A DNA stretch of 64,000 bases from Metopolophium dirhodum (taxonomy: Eukaryota; Arthropoda; Insecta; Hemiptera; Aphididae). Under the pieces are notes generated by a model. That model was not told the DNA's origin. It saw only the letters and a list, made by a program, of their open reading frames with translations, and did not search any database. Both the position numbers and the translations under genes were made by a program. Location of the stretch: NCBI RefSeq assembly GCF_019925205.1, contig NC_083568.1, positions 21,450,393-21,514,392 of the forward strand, read 5' to 3'. Below are positions 32,560 to 46,660 of this stretch, piece by piece; position 1 is the stretch's first letter; each line of letters begins with the position of its first letter.

Positions 32560-34420
32560 ACTGCGAAGGCCATGGTATGACTATAGTCATATATAGATAT
32601 ATCTATGATTCGTCTCGTCGACGATAAGCGGACGTGATTCGAAAGCATATTGTCTATTATTATTATTTTACGTGTGTCAGTAACGACGACCGCGACCTAC
32701 GACTGCCAGCGACGAATCCATCGTTTCGACCGGACGGAATGAATGGCACGCCAGGCGTGATAAATCAATTAGGATAGCCTATAGAGCACCCTAGTTCGTA
32801 CGCCAATAACTCGGCAATATGGAATAGAATATTATATATTAATACTGTTATATTATATGTTATGAAGTATAGTTTACAGTTTCGTGGAACTGACCCTTTC
32901 TACGAGCTGGACGCAAAGCATTTCCATGGGAATACATATGCGATAATATTATATGATATTATAACGACGTTAATGTGTTATAGCATTATTACCGTCTGAA
33001 GTGGTTACGGTCGTCGTGCGAAAATATAAATGTTTATAAAAAAAATTTGGATAGCGCCGATGTATTCGACTAAATCTGTTTGAATGTATTATTTGGGCTA
33101 TGCGAAACGGTCACCACGTGCAGACGGCCAAGGTAATTATTATTATGGTACCAACCATTTGATGAAGATTATTATTATTATTATTCAATCGCTGTAACAT
33201 AATATTAGAGCGAACCATATTATATTGCACTACAGTTTATTCGAGGAGACGATAGAGATGATTACAGTGTAAAAGATTGATTGCTATTAAGGCCAGTGTA
33301 GCCACTGTAGCCTTTGGATTAAAGGCGAGATGGTAAAATATGTGGTTGAGGTTGTATACAAAATCATATGAATCTGGTGCGTGTCGGTATGTTACATTGG
33401 TTAGTGAATTTGTACGAAAAATTCTAAACTCATGTCTATTGTAAATGTGTGGATAAAAAAATATGTTCAAACTCGGGAATACACCGCGTGACCCTGTTGT
33501 TGTACATATCGATTATTTTCAAAAATTAAAAATCGAAATACCAACCTACTGAAATTGTAGATAACAATACTGAAATAATAATTATAAAAATATAATATAA
33601 CATGTATAATAATCGGTGGAGAGATGTTGTGCTAAGCAAGAGATATTATATTCGTTAAATAGTTATTGGTAACTATGGTAACCATAACTTACCGTACTAA
33701 AGTCTGGTAGACAGTTTTTCTACATTCATGCCAAGGAATTTATTTATATTTTCTTTTTATAGTATTTTAATTTGTACGAATAAAAAAATATATGAACTGC
33801 AGTTGAGTATTTAAAAAAATATGTTTATCTTTTAAACTTTTACATTCTTTAAAAATAACTGGATCGTTATAATAAAAAACAGTAATGAATTCTTCATATT
33901 ACCATAATGATAATATTATCTAAATTGTTATCTAAATAATATTTGCCCCTACTATTATAATAGTATCTAATATCTAATATCTATGTAAAATAATTAATAA
34001 TAATATTAAAATCCAATCGAGTACCTATCTTTGACGTATAATCTAATATCTTGATCTGTAATAGTGATAATTTTTCTAAAATCAAAATATTACAATAATA
34101 GTTTACTGTGAAATAAAAATAGTTAATTACAAGGCTGTTATTAAACTGCGTATGAGAATATAATATCATAAATCTTGTACTAAACTTTTGGAAGTATAAA
34201 AGTACATAACTGATGATAGAAAAATTTGAGACGTTTAGAGATAACGGGAAAAACTTTAGTAATTACCTAAATGCCAAAAAACAGGGAAAAGTTTTGATGG
34301 CTGTTATAATATCTATGCTGTTTCCTACAATATTATAGAAATTATCGAAAAGTATATTAAAATTCTACAATTGAGAAATAACATTTTTGTCGGTTTTTGT
34401 TATCAAATACATTTTTTTTT
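32560..34420. other. Mixed then AT-rich DNA without identified genes
   Basis: CpG-rich to about 32770 (GACGACCGCGACC), then AT-rich. A TTG-initiated minus-strand frame at 33470-33237 (77 codons) has no recognisable motif. Confidence 0.5.
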
Positions 34421-34421
34421 A

Positions 34422-35888
34422 GATTCTGAGTGAAACGATGAATGTATTGATTTTACAATGATGTGTGTTTTTTTTTTTATTTTTTTTTTTTTTTATTTTT
34501 TTATTTTTGTGTCTGTGTACACGATAAGTAGTCGAAATAATGCTTCGATTTTCGACTTCAGTATCTTGTTCGATGGGAAAGTGAATATCGTTGGTGCATT
34601 GGGGAGGTCAAAATTTTAATTTCCCAGTAGTTTTCAAAAGCGATGTGAAAAACAAAAGAAAAATTAAGGAAAAACGGGAATTTTTACGCAAAATCGATTT
34701 TTAACAAAATCGATTTTGGTTATTGGTGTAACTCTAAAACAAATGACCGTAGATGCATGAAATTTTCACTGGTTGTTTATATTAGCATTTTCTATACACC
34801 ATAAAATTTTCCAAATATTTTGACTCTTTTTGAGCTGTTTACAGCCATTGTCAGTTTTCAATTTTTTTAGTTTTTTTTTCTATAAATATCAATAAAATTT
34901 TATCTATTGAGTAAAAAAGCTTGAAAATTTAATAGAAGGCTCCTAGTTTATTGTTTCAAAGGCAGATGAAAAAAATTAAAAATCCTTAGTCACAGTTTTT
35001 AATTATAAGCATTTAAAGTTCAAATTTTGACAAAATACGGAAAAATCACGAAAAATAGCATATTATTTTGATGAGAATTCATAAAAATTTTTCTTTTTAA
35101 ATCTAAGATTTGAAAATGTAATATAAGATTACTCATAAGTTTGTCTACCTTTATCAAAAAAAAAATGTCTAGAAGAAACTTAAATTAAATTTTTATGAGC
35201 GTCTGAAATTTATATTTTTACAACATTTGATATTCACTCGATTTCTCATGTAACGATTTTCTTATTTTATTGTAATTAAAAAACGAATGACTGTAGATAC
35301 TTGAAAATTTCACTGAATGTTTATATTAGCATTTTCTATACACCATACAATTTTGAAAATATTTTGACTCTATTTGAGCTGTTTACGGACATTGTCAGTT
35401 TTCAATTTTTTTAGTTTTTTTTTCTATAAATATCAATAAATTTTTATTTGTTGGGTAAAAAAGCGTGAAAATTTAATATTAGACTCCTGATATATCGTTT
35501 TAATAGCAGTTGAAAAATATTAAAAATACATTTGCACAATTTTTTTTTATAAGCATTTAAAGTTCAAATTTTGACAACATTTATCAAATTTATAATTTAT
35601 TAATTATTTTGTGGTTAAAAATTTATAAAATGTTTAACTTTTATGGCTAAGGATTGAAAATTTAAAACAAGGCTCCACGTTAATAGGTTATATATAAATT
35701 ACTTTATTCACAATAATATCATCAAATATACTTGGTAATATCATAGGGTGACTGACCGTTTTCGCTCAGAATCGTTTTTCTTATACAATGATATTATATC
35801 ATTGAATTCAAATTTAACACCATCCATTACAGTGACCCACTTGTAACCTACCGTACAGCAGAGCGACATCCACTTATCCACCTTTTTT
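34422..35888 (+). repeat. Repeat family A, longest copy with two 544-bp tandem units
   Basis: The element starts with GATTCTGAGTGAAACGATG (34422) and, after two related 544-bp units, has the inverted match CGTTTTCGCTCAGAATC at 35757-35773, then the family's conserved tail to about 35888. No open frame of note is inside, so it is non-autonomous. The inverted GATTCTGAG motif suggests DNA-transposon-like (terminal or subterminal) structure, but the conserved tail beyond it argues against a simple MITE. I cannot name the superfamily. Confidence 0.7.
34731..35600 (+). repeat. Direct tandem repeat, 544-bp period
   Basis: TTTATATTAGCATTTTCTAT occurs at 34776 and again at 35320, exactly 544 bp apart. 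The flanking sequence follows in both (ACACCATA, TTTTGACTC, TGAGCTGTTTAC, ATTGTCAGTTTTCAATTTTT, TATAAATATCAATAAA). The second unit is partial. Both are AT-rich without coding capacity. Confidence 0.85.
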
Positions 35889-38800
35889 TATATATATTTT
35901 CACTGTACTTATCTAATATTTGGTTATTTTAAAACAAAAATTAAAATAGTTTGATGAAATATAATATTATAAAATGTATGTATTATTTTACATTATTTAT
36001 GTTTGTCGCTATTTGATATGATATTATTTGATATGACTGTTCCGACTCCGACTTATCGATCATTAGAAAGTTTAAGTGGGTTTAATGTTGAAACTAATTA
36101 TAAGAAAAGACCGATTGAAGTTTATGTTTGTTTTTGAAAAGTCATTTGAGTTATATATCTTAGAAATTGTTATTCCTCCAAAAATCTAAATTATTTTACT
36201 TTAACGAAAAACCGTTTTCATATGTACATTTTTAACAAATTTCTATCGAGCATGATTAATTTTATCAGAATGTATAGTCAACACATACAAGGTCTTTTCT
36301 TAATGTGTTTCCTTGATATTATTACAAGAACACATAAAGTATACTTATGAAAAGTGTCAACAAATATTATGTTAACACTTGGTTGCTGGGTGAACGTGTG
36401 GTGTGAAGTCTAAAGTGATTTTTTAAGCTGCTAACCAGTTCTGGCATAACCGAGTAATCGTTCAGAACTTGAGTGGTTTTTCAATGTTATTTTACGTATT
36501 GTTTGCGAACTCTCCCTTAAATTTGTTCATTAACGATATAAATCAAATAAAGAGAATGAATTCCAGTAAATTGAATATACAATCATTTAACGGCGAAAAA
36601 AAACAATTATGATTGTTTACGACAATTTGTTGGTCAAAAGAAAAACACAACGATCATCAGCATTAGCTACTGTATGGGAATAATGATACGACTGCCATGT
36701 CGAGATAGGTCGGATAAATTGAAAGATATTTTTATTCTCGATCGTGTGATGAAGATAGATTAGTATAAACCAGTGAACTATTTTGGACTTGTGTGTGATT
36801 GTTTCTCTGATTGCAGTGCCCCTCAAACAATTTTCCACTGGACACAGACCTGACTTATACAGTATAATACGAATATAAACGATACAAATGGAAATAAAGG
36901 TAAACACTGTAATAATATACACTACGTCACTACGATAGCTGCGTTGTTCTTTATACGCTATAAATTTGTTATTTGTATACAAATAAATTATGAGCACATG
37001 GCGTATATCGTGGACTTAGTACGTGAACTTCCTTGTTGTATACCACGAAATTAGCATGGTTTATTTTACCTCTTCACAGAAAAAAGTAAAAAGCAAAAAT
37101 CTGACTTACAAAATTAATTAAGAAGTAAACTCAATATTGTTTCTCACAAACAAAAAAAAATCTTTGCTTCTTGGGAAATTGGTTTCCGAGAAATGGTCGT
37201 CGCCTTTCTTACCCAGATATGTTAAAATTTATCTTCGCCGTTTTTTTAAGCATTAGTATAAAAGTTTTATGCCGTTTAAAGCGGCAGAGGTGCTGATTTC
37301 GATCGGCATAATTATACACAATCCCCAACAAGATAATGTATAATGAAATAGTATAATTTATACACACAAATTCATAATTGTGTAGTATAAACGTGCCACA
37401 CTACTAATTAGTTATGGGATTTTTTTTTTAATGTTGTGTCTTAAAACAATTAATGATTTACTAATTACAAATATAGAATGCATAACTCGTAAATTAATAA
37501 CGCATTAATCATATAAAAATAGAATGATACAATATACACGAACATAAGATATTATTGTAAATAGAGGCAAGTATTTATATATATTTTTACTATACTGCAG
37601 GAATTGGTGATATAATCAATGGTTGTATACCTATTAACATTAATAAATATAAAAAATACTACTGACTGTCGTGTAACTAACCGTTTAAGTTGGATACGTC
37701 TTAATATAATATATTGACCGTATACACTTATTTTAATCCACTTTGACTTTTAGATTTTGTCATGGATTTAGAAAGTAATTATGGACTTCTTTTAAATATT
37801 TTTACATGCAGGTCTAGTGTAACTTTTGATTATGTACATACTATTGTTATATGCCACTGAATAATTTGCATTTTAATATTTTATGATAGTAATTAAAACT
37901 TCCGACATCATTCAAGGCACTCACAATTTCGAACACATTTCTGAATTAAATTAAAAATTTTAAAAGATGATTTCCATATGATTTTTTAAGTTTTTAAGTA
38001 AATAATAAAATAAATACTAAGATACGATGAATCTCGTAACAACATGGGTTCAAATGTTGTAAAACTCAACTATAGTTGTCAGGAAAACGACGAAATTGTT
38101 ATAATATATTAAGTATAAAATTAGTTAACAACATATCCTTCAACGTCAGAAAAACAATCTCAATCCGAACGAGTTTAAATTAATTTGTTCGTGTTCGTTC
38201 TAAGTTTAAAACGTTAAACGACTAAACGAAAATGATTTAAATTCATTTATTTCCAATCTATTTACATAGAATTTTGTCATATTTTGATGAGCTTGAAGTT
38301 TATTTTTTAAATAAATTTTGATTCAAACTTCATTTTATGCTCCTGCAATAATTTTGTACACAAAGAGTGGTCGAAACCTAATATCAAACCATGCCATGTA
38401 ATGTTTTTCAAAATTATGAGAAAAACGTCTCCACACAATTATTAAATACCTAATTTATTTTAGGCGAGTATAAATTAATAAATGCAATAGGAATGTTAAG
38501 GTAAAAGCATAATATGCAATTTTCTGAAAATTCGAAATAAAAGTTCAGGTTTTCGAGGATACGTGCGTACTTTTTCGAATGTCATTTCAGCATTCTTGAT
38601 TATTAAATAATTTATTGACACAAGAGAAAAATATCACGTCGACGGAGAATCGTTGTATGCGTGAGTTTCCACAGCATATAAGTGATATTTATTCGCACAT
38701 GTCAGGAACCATTAACATGAAAAGGAATAATGAAATTCGAAATACGCGCATAAAGTTTGAGGGTTCGCTGCATGCGGGAATCATTAAATATTAAGTATAG

Positions 38801-41800
38801 CGTATAACGTTTTGGTTTGATTTCGGTCGGTAGTGATAATAATAATAATATTTAATTTAAATATACTGGACACGCGATCTAATAAGTGGTCTACACGTAG
38901 AAAACCCGAATGTAGTTTTAAGAAATTATAGATATTATACTGTTAATTTAGTTTTTATTGATATTATAATGATTGACAAACAATATTTTGATTTTGAACT
39001 CTGATTTAACACTAATTATACTATAATAGTAATATCAATAGGCGTAAATCACCCAAAAGTATTAAAGGGTTTAAGCATCAAAAAATTTTAAGGGTAAACT
39101 AACCTCTTCACTCTCGTCGTTTGTCATTATCATCTCCGTTAAATTTGATATTTCTATTAATAATATCGATTTAATCATACTATTAAATCAATTATAACGT
39201 TTTATGCTAAACAAATTATTTATATTTGTTAATGAATAATAATTTATGTAATAATTATACTAGAAACTGAATTAAAATGTACACGTCTTGTTTTCAGCAT
39301 ATTTATTTAAAACCTTTTCGTTATTTAGGACTATATCTTTTTCGATGTGGATGATTGATAAGTTCAAAAGTTTATATCGATATGTCGACCACTAAGGTTT
39401 TTAATTATTAGATAAGATAATCACGGGATTCAGGGAGCCATCATAAAATTCAGGATGCTGTGATTTCCGCCAATGATAATATTATTACTGCCATTTTGTT
39501 ACGTTAATTAAACAATGAACATGTGTCGTTAGATTTTTATATTTTCAATAAGCTTACTGTACCTAAATAATTAGTATAGTTAACATTGATGCTGTCATAT
39601 ATTTACTATATACTGTATATTTTTTTTAAAGTACGTTCTGCGCCCATTTTTAGATTAATTTTCTGTTTAGAATGGTAGAGCATCAATTTTTTATTTATAT
39701 TTGATTTTACTGTCGATATTTTTTTAAATAGTTTTCATCGAGGACTTGTGTCCGTATTTATGTCCCAAACACGCTTACTACCTATTCAGAATAATAATTA
39801 GAAATTCATTTATATGTATCGAGTATAAATTTATTCTTTTTGATATCGTTTCCACGTCATTATATAAACATAGAACTGTATGCCTAATTTAATTAACAAG
39901 TAGAATTAATATAATAATGTATAAAAGTATACATAATACTGGTACCTACATATATTACGTTTTTATTTGTTTATAATGAACTATATCATTTATTATAATA
40001 TGATTATTTCATAATTGTATATACATACCTATGAATAAACTACAAGTGGCTATCACTATTTGATCGAGTGATGGAAAATGAAATATTTATAATTTAAAAA
40101 ACCATGGTTGAGTGCATCTGTTTTTGTTAAGACCACAAGGTACTAACCACTTGGGTTTAAAAAATATAACAGAAAAACAAAACCAGGGAATTTGCTCTTA
40201 AATATAGTGTATTTTGAGTGTTCATTTATTAGGTCACAGTTGTAAATGGCGTGTTAAATTTTAATTCGATGTTAAATCATTGGAGTATTTTAATAACGAT
40301 TCTGAGTTTCAACCACTATTTCTAAGGATATTTTATTATATATTTATATTAATATGATTTATGTAATTGATAATTCTATTTTGCAGTAGGTTGAATTTCA
40401 CAAAATCATTGCATATAATATTACTTTTGTTATTATTAACTTAAAAGTCAATACTGACGAAGAGTAGAGTGGTGTGAACAGTTTGACGGTATAAACTTAA
40501 AATTAGTTTTTTGAACATTTTCATAGTGTATAGATAATAATGATTAAAAAGAAATGAAACGTTTCAAGTTTTTATTATTTGAATTACAAAAAAAAAAACA
40601 TAAAATCGTTATTTTACCTAGGAACTTTATAAAAATTTTTACTTCAAACAATGATAGAAAAAAAGGTGATTAAGCTTTCCGACTTAGAAACAAACAATTT
40701 AATCATTAATATATAAATTTTGATATAAATAGAAAAAAAGTTAAGCATTTCATAAATACCTTAAAATGAGATCAAAATATTAAAAAAATTATATCAAGTA
40801 TAAAAACGCTGATATAAAAATATATATTTGTGTGCAAATTGATGTTGTTAAAAACTGGTGTCAGATTACACTAATAAATCCAAATTGTTCTACATTGTGA
40901 GATTGTATTACACTAGTATCTCATCCAATTAATAAATGCGTATTACAGACTCTTTCAGATTCTTGAAGTCCTTGTATACGCAAAATAGTTACGTTATAGC
41001 TACCTAATATGAGTACACTATAAAGACGACGGAAGAGACGTGACATTATGTTAATTAAAAATTATTTTGAATAATTTAAACAGAAAATATATAGTGTACG
41101 TTCGTTTTAATATATTCACCTATTAACACCGTTTATTTTTACTACTAATATTTTTGAATACAATTTGTTGTTATTTTTTATTTAAAATAACATTGTCGTA
41201 AACCAATGTAAACCTCGTTTTGTTGGTAATCTTAAAGGCGCTTGTTCTTAAGGTTTTCATTTGAGGAATTCTATACAGATTTTCGAAGTGAGTACAAAAT
41301 ATGTTAGCTTTTCAATAATTTATAAGCAGTTGTAATTGAATTGTTTTTTATGTTTAACTACTGAAAAAGATTTAAGTGAAAATAAAAAATGTAAATATTA
41401 AAAGTAGGTATATAGAGTATATATATACACATGTTTTTATAAGTGTTTTTACATATGTTTCTATGATTTTAAACAAAATCTGTGCTAATAAAATTTGAGT
41501 ACCTGAGAACCTAATGAATGGCATAATAAGTAATAGTATACAAAAATGTACGCTATTTTAATTTGTACTTATAATATCAGGGTGTGGAGACTTAAAGGGT
41601 ACTCTTGAGTCTTGACCTCAGAAAATGTTTCACGTGTTTAAGCCGAAAGTACTTTCTGTTATTTACAGACCGATTCTTGAAATATTTCTCCAAAATAACT
41701 GAAAAAGGGTACAAAACAAAATATAATCCATGTTTCTATCTTCGTAAAAACTGATTGGCGTTAATTTATATAGATAAAATTAAATTAAAATAATCAAAAC

Positions 41801-43904
41801 ATTACATTAAATTGTGTCAATATTTGTTGATGTTAAATTTTTGAAGGGGCGATACGCATTTCAATGACGCTGACTTCTTGGGATTCCTGGTCTCGTATAA
41901 TATCGTAATACTACGAGATTGAAAATTATTTGTTTATTAAACGCCTTATTTACTTTTGAGAAATTCCTTTTATCTTTAGGATTGAGAGTAGATGGCTGTT
42001 TGAATGTGCGTTATATTTTGTAGGAGTTGTATAAATTATGTATATGGGATAAAACATCGGGAGAAATCGATGGTTTTATAACGCAACGTGTGTACCAATG
42101 GTGGCTATGGTGGCGTGGGAATGAAAAGTCACGGGGTGAAGGCAAAGACAACGTGCCCGAAATGTGTTCAACATTTTCCGACTGCTGCAATACACCATAA
42201 ATATATATATATATATATAGGTTATTAGGATCGTTTAGTAGATACTGCTGTTGTACCAGTGTATAGTTTATAGTGTAAGGGTAAAATGTTCATGCTGCAG
42301 TTTTGTTTGTTTCGCGCCAAGTGACCCATTTTGAAGATGACCGCAAGGTTGGTTAATCGATATGACAATATTATAATGTATGTATAAATATTTGTGTATA
42401 TTATTTTATTACTATCCATAAAATATAAAGTCGTCCAGTGGTCTTCCGGTAAGCGGGTGCGTTGGCTAATTTATACCATGGCTTGCAGTAATAATTGCAG
42501 TCTAATATTGCTGATCACCTGGTTTTGATTATTTTCGTTTATGAACATTTATATTAGATTACAAAACGTGATTAGAACTCTAAGCAGGAATTTTATTCGG
42601 GAAGACTTAAATTTGTTCAGACATCAAGCTCAATACATATGAGTGTGTATGAGGTTAATGGCGATGCTAACTTTCGGGTATTTTTTTATTGTTAACTGTA
42701 TACGGACAAACAGCTATTAGGTAATTGCCATAATAAATTCCAATTGTAATAGTTTAGTTTTTGGAGATCGTACTAAAAAATTTGGCACTAAAGTATTCAT
42801 GAAAAAGTTTAGTTTAAATATCTATATTAGGTATTATTATATTCAATGATTTTAAAATCGAAAGAAATTTCATCTAAAATTTGATCATGGATTTTTTTTT
42901 TTTAATCACTACGCTGAATATTAAATCAAATTAAATATTAACCTAAATCATGTAAAGTTAGGTTAGGAGCCGAGGGTAAAACACTACAACAATCCAATTT
43001 ATGAAATAGTATCTTCTACTATTAGTTGGTATTGTGCTGTTTGGGAGATCTTTTGGGGGTATATTCTTTTTGTAGATTATTCGTGTGGGTTTTTGGGTTT
43101 ATTGATTTGTAAAATGTTGTTTGTTGTTTTCGAATTTTTTTAAAGGACATTATATATTATACATGTTATTTAAATAATATTATAGATTCAAATACGTGAG
43201 GGTATACTCGCAGATAAAATATTATACACGTATAGGTATGCTCGTATGCGATATTGGAATGGTCCTAAAAATGTGTATACATATAAAATATAATATATTA
43301 TATGCGTGTGTGTTGAGAAAATGGTGTAAGTATATGAAGGAAAATAATAATAAACGGTCTTTTGAACAATTTATCGTAATAAATATGAATAATGAAACAC
43401 GGATAACCCATAAAAGGAATATCTATATTGAGTTATTAAAATTATACTCGAAATTGCTATATTGAATTGGTAGGTGCAGCGTATGCAATAATATGTGAAT
43501 ATGTGAAATTTATATTATTATTCTCGTTTTTCGCTCAAAGTATCATATTATTACTCATTTCCCTGTGCGAAATAAACGAGTTTTCATGGAATTAATAGTT
43601 TTACCATAGGTATGCTCAAAACACTGAAAAATAGAACTTTGTTTTCCTGCACATTTGCATTTTGCATACGTCGCATTGCGCTCATTGTCATAAATATATA
43701 TAAAATTCACAGACACACAGACACATATTATGCATATACCTATTATTATAAATATAAATAAAATGACCTTTGCATGGCTGAACTGTTCGCAGAAATTATA
43801 ATAAATTCGTGTTTAATATTATACAATATTTAATATGAGCAAGTCGTGCATCATATTATGTGTCACCAGCAAGGTGATTTTTAAGACAGCTGCGCACAAG
43901 AATG
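35889..43904. other. Long AT-rich stretch without identified genes
   Basis: Eight kilobases with only short runs and chance frames. The longest frame (36997-36617, minus, 126 codons) starts at GTG, has one hydrophobic segment and no family signature. Confidence 0.55.
42199..42219 (+). repeat. (AT)n microsatellite
   Basis: About ten AT units. Confidence 0.9.
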
Positions 43905-43912
43905 GTCTAAAT

Positions 43913-44177
43913 CAGCGGTTCTCAACCTTTGTGTGTTGGCGACCAAATATATTTATTCAATTTTTCATGTGACCTTTTTGAAAATTATGTTCAATGGAAG
44001 GCTACCCATCTTCCCTTGTCCCGTAAATTTTTTGAATTACTGCATTACTAAAAAACTATTTATTTTCACTCATATTACTTATATTAATAACAAGTCATAA
44101 TATTAATTACAAAATATCAAAGTTTTAATTTTTTGGTGACCCGTTAAAAATTATTCACGACCCTATGGTTAACGCTG
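43913..44177 (+). mobile_element. Non-autonomous hAT-type element (265 bp)
   Basis: The left end, CAGCGGTTCTCAACCTTT, is the end sequence shared by many hAT elements. The right end, GGTTAACGCTG, is a degenerate inverted partner. Both sides carry the perfect 8-bp duplication GTCTAAAT (43905-43912 and 44178-44185), and 8 bp is the hAT hallmark. No transposase frame fits in 265 bp, so it would be moved by an enzyme in trans. Internal landmarks such as GGCGACC near the left and GACCCGTT near the right are compatible with a MITE. Confidence 0.85.
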
Positions 44178-44185
44178 GTCTAAAT

Positions 44186-45514
44186 AAAATAGATATAGGT
44201 ACATGAGTACATATTGACAATGTAACTGTCTTATATAGGTAAACGCCTTTTTTTTACTGAGAAGTATTAACGTTTTTTGAAATATTTTTTTATGTTATTT
44301 TAAGTCATTACTAACAACGTTTTTGAAAAAAATAAAATGTATTTTTCTATGTTTTATCGTTATTGTTTCTTGAGTTTCTTGTTTTTAATGCGACTACATC
44401 GGTTTATGTTCAGTATAAGGAGTGTGAATTTTTTACGTTATGTTCACGTTCGTTAAGATCCCAACGGTGAACATTACATTTATCTCATACCTAAATAAAT
44501 TTGTAATATACTATGTTTTATGCGTCTATCAAAAGTAATGTAAAATACGTATTGTTCAGAATATTATACACATAACTTGTAAAAGACGTAACAATTAAGA
44601 TGCATTATAACTTATAAGGGTGTGTAAAGTGTTTAAGTTCTTACCCTGGGTATCGTAATTCGTAAGGGATAGTCATATTTTAAATTATTATTACGGGCCC
44701 TCTCTTACATTTTGGGATATTATTAGTTGACTAAATTGCGATTAGGCACTCTATTACAACACAACGTTTCCAACACTGTTGCCATTAACACGAATATAAC
44801 GTTAAAATTGTTATACATTTTTGTAATTCATAAGTTTAGAATATTTTTTGCAAATAATACCTATTTTTATTTTAAGTAAAGTTAATTATAATAATAGCAT
44901 TTATCAAAAAATATTACCTAGTTAGTAGTCTTGTACTTGTATACAAATGTATTAAAGTGTTAGCTTATTGACATAATATATTGAAATTAATCAAATATTA
45001 ATTTAATTTGTGAAGAAATCAGTAGGTAGGTATTTTAAAACATTTATGAACTTTTAAGCTGATCAAAAGTTTGATATAATTGTGCCAATTTATAGAACAA
45101 ATATTTAGGTACTACCTAATTGAATATATGAGTATATAATATACTATTACTATATATGTAATATATATAATATAACATATATAATATAATTTCTTACAAT
45201 CAAACAAATTATAATCCATGATCAAACGCATACTACGATTGGAATTAGTGTATATAGAATTTAAATCCTGTTAAATCTAATCGTCTGTTCCTTTTAACGA
45301 TTTAAATTTTATGGGAAGATGTCTAGCTTAAAAAGTAAAAAAACTTTTAGTACCCTAGGGGATTTCAGTCGAGCGTTATAATAAATTATCAAGAATTTTG
45401 AGTGTGACAACAATAATAATTCCCTACCGACAATTTTTCGAAAATAATGTCGGTCTACACTAGACTCTACTACAAAAAAACTACACACATTAGAAATATT
45501 TGTTTTCAAAATTG
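44186..45514. other. AT-rich DNA without identified features
   Basis: No supported gene, RNA or bounded repeat. Confidence 0.55.
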
Positions 45515-45529
45515 TTAGGTTAGGTTAAG
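45515..45529 (+). repeat. Short interstitial TTAGG run
   Basis: TTAGG TTAGG TTAAG. It is two perfect units and one with a single change. On its own this could be chance, but it is noted because of the longer run 2.2 kb away. Confidence 0.4.
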
Positions 45530-45589
45530 TCTAATAACATTTAATAGAAGGTTTTTCTTACATATTTGAAATTGTTCATACGGAAATTA

Positions 45590-45990
45590 AAAATAATAAA
45601 GATACATCGTTGCAATTATTTGTAAAGTTCAATATTGAATCACAAAAATCGTCAAAATCACGAAAATGTGCAAATTATATTGTAATTGACATTTTTCAAA
45701 TTAAAATGTTTTTTTAGTTTATGTTGAAGGATTTTAAATCAGATTTCTTATGAGCTGTTCATATCTTCACACTAGAATTGAAAAAACAGTTTAGAGTAAA
45801 GCTACATTACTTTTGCACGAGATTGAATTTAATATTTTGACGACATTAGGTATTCAAATGTATTCTCTAACGATTTTTGTTATTATATTATAATTAAAAA
45901 AATATTAATTTTAAGGGACTTGAAACTTTTCGTAATTACGTACATGTAATTATCGTCTATACATAATGTATTTTTCAAAGAGAGACATTT
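45590..45990 (+). repeat. Diverged copy of the 544-bp unit
   Basis: Shared blocks in the same order as 35040-35350 include AAAATCACGAAAA, ATTTTGACGACATTAGGTATTC compared with ACAACATTTGATATTC, TCTAACGATTTTTGTTAT, TAATTAAAAAAATATTAA, GGGACTTGAAACTTTTC and ATCGTCTATACATAATG. Similarity is weak but ordered. No end motifs were found. Confidence 0.4.
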
Positions 45991-46319
45991 TTACGTAGAT
46001 ACTAAGGTTATCAAAAAAAAAATATTACGTTTGGAATAGTTCCTATGAACTAATTTCTGTGTAATAAGCTGGTGTCATAAAAAAAAAGTAATAACTTAAG
46101 TAATGATAACGATAAAAAATAATAAAAGTTTTTCAAAAATTATAATATTTATATTATAATATAAACAAAAATATTTCGATAGACGCTCTGATACTTTTTG
46201 AGCCATCGTGCGTGCATGTGTCGTTAAAATAATCACCCCAAAAACTATATTATATTGTTGAATGACGTATGTATATAGATATGGTATACCACACAGTATA
46301 CCGTTGTATTTCACGCGTA
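45991..46319. other. AT-rich DNA between the diverged repeat and a GC-richer block
   Basis: Contains a 72-codon minus-strand frame of low complexity. Nothing recognised. Confidence 0.5.
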
Positions 46320-46660
46320 TTGTCCGGGTATAATAGTGGTCGGTGATGGCGTAGAATTATGGTTGGGCAAACATAAAGCTCCGGCGATCGCGTCTTAATC
46401 TGTTTGGGTCCCTTTCGTCACGTAGGCTTATGGTATTAGATGCCATTTTTCCGGATTCGCCACATTCACGTGAAACTATACTAACGAGACGCGTAAACTC
46501 GGATCGCGAATAAATATGACATTTTGTGTTCGGTTCGTATTTTCCGATAGTAATATGTCTGCAGTTGAAGGTCATATATACGTAGGTAGTAGGTATACGA
46601 AGTTATAATTCTGCGTAAGCCCATCGGCCATTGCATCATGCGTTTACGAATATTTCCAAT
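46320..46660. other. GC-richer block with a minus-strand 72-codon frame
   Basis: The frame at 46575-46357 on the minus strand starts with ATG. It contains an internal MASNTISLRDERDPNRLRRD-type charged stretch and ends at TAA. The charge pattern is more protein-like than most frames here, but I recognise no family and see no clear splice sites. Treated as unassigned. Confidence 0.25.

Noticed and set aside
36617..36997. 126-codon minus-strand frame with a hydrophobic segment
   Set aside because: It starts at GTG, shows no family motif, and a frame of this length is within chance for this amount of AT-rich sequence.
42958..42967. Two TTAGG units
   Set aside because: Too short to treat as telomeric on its own.
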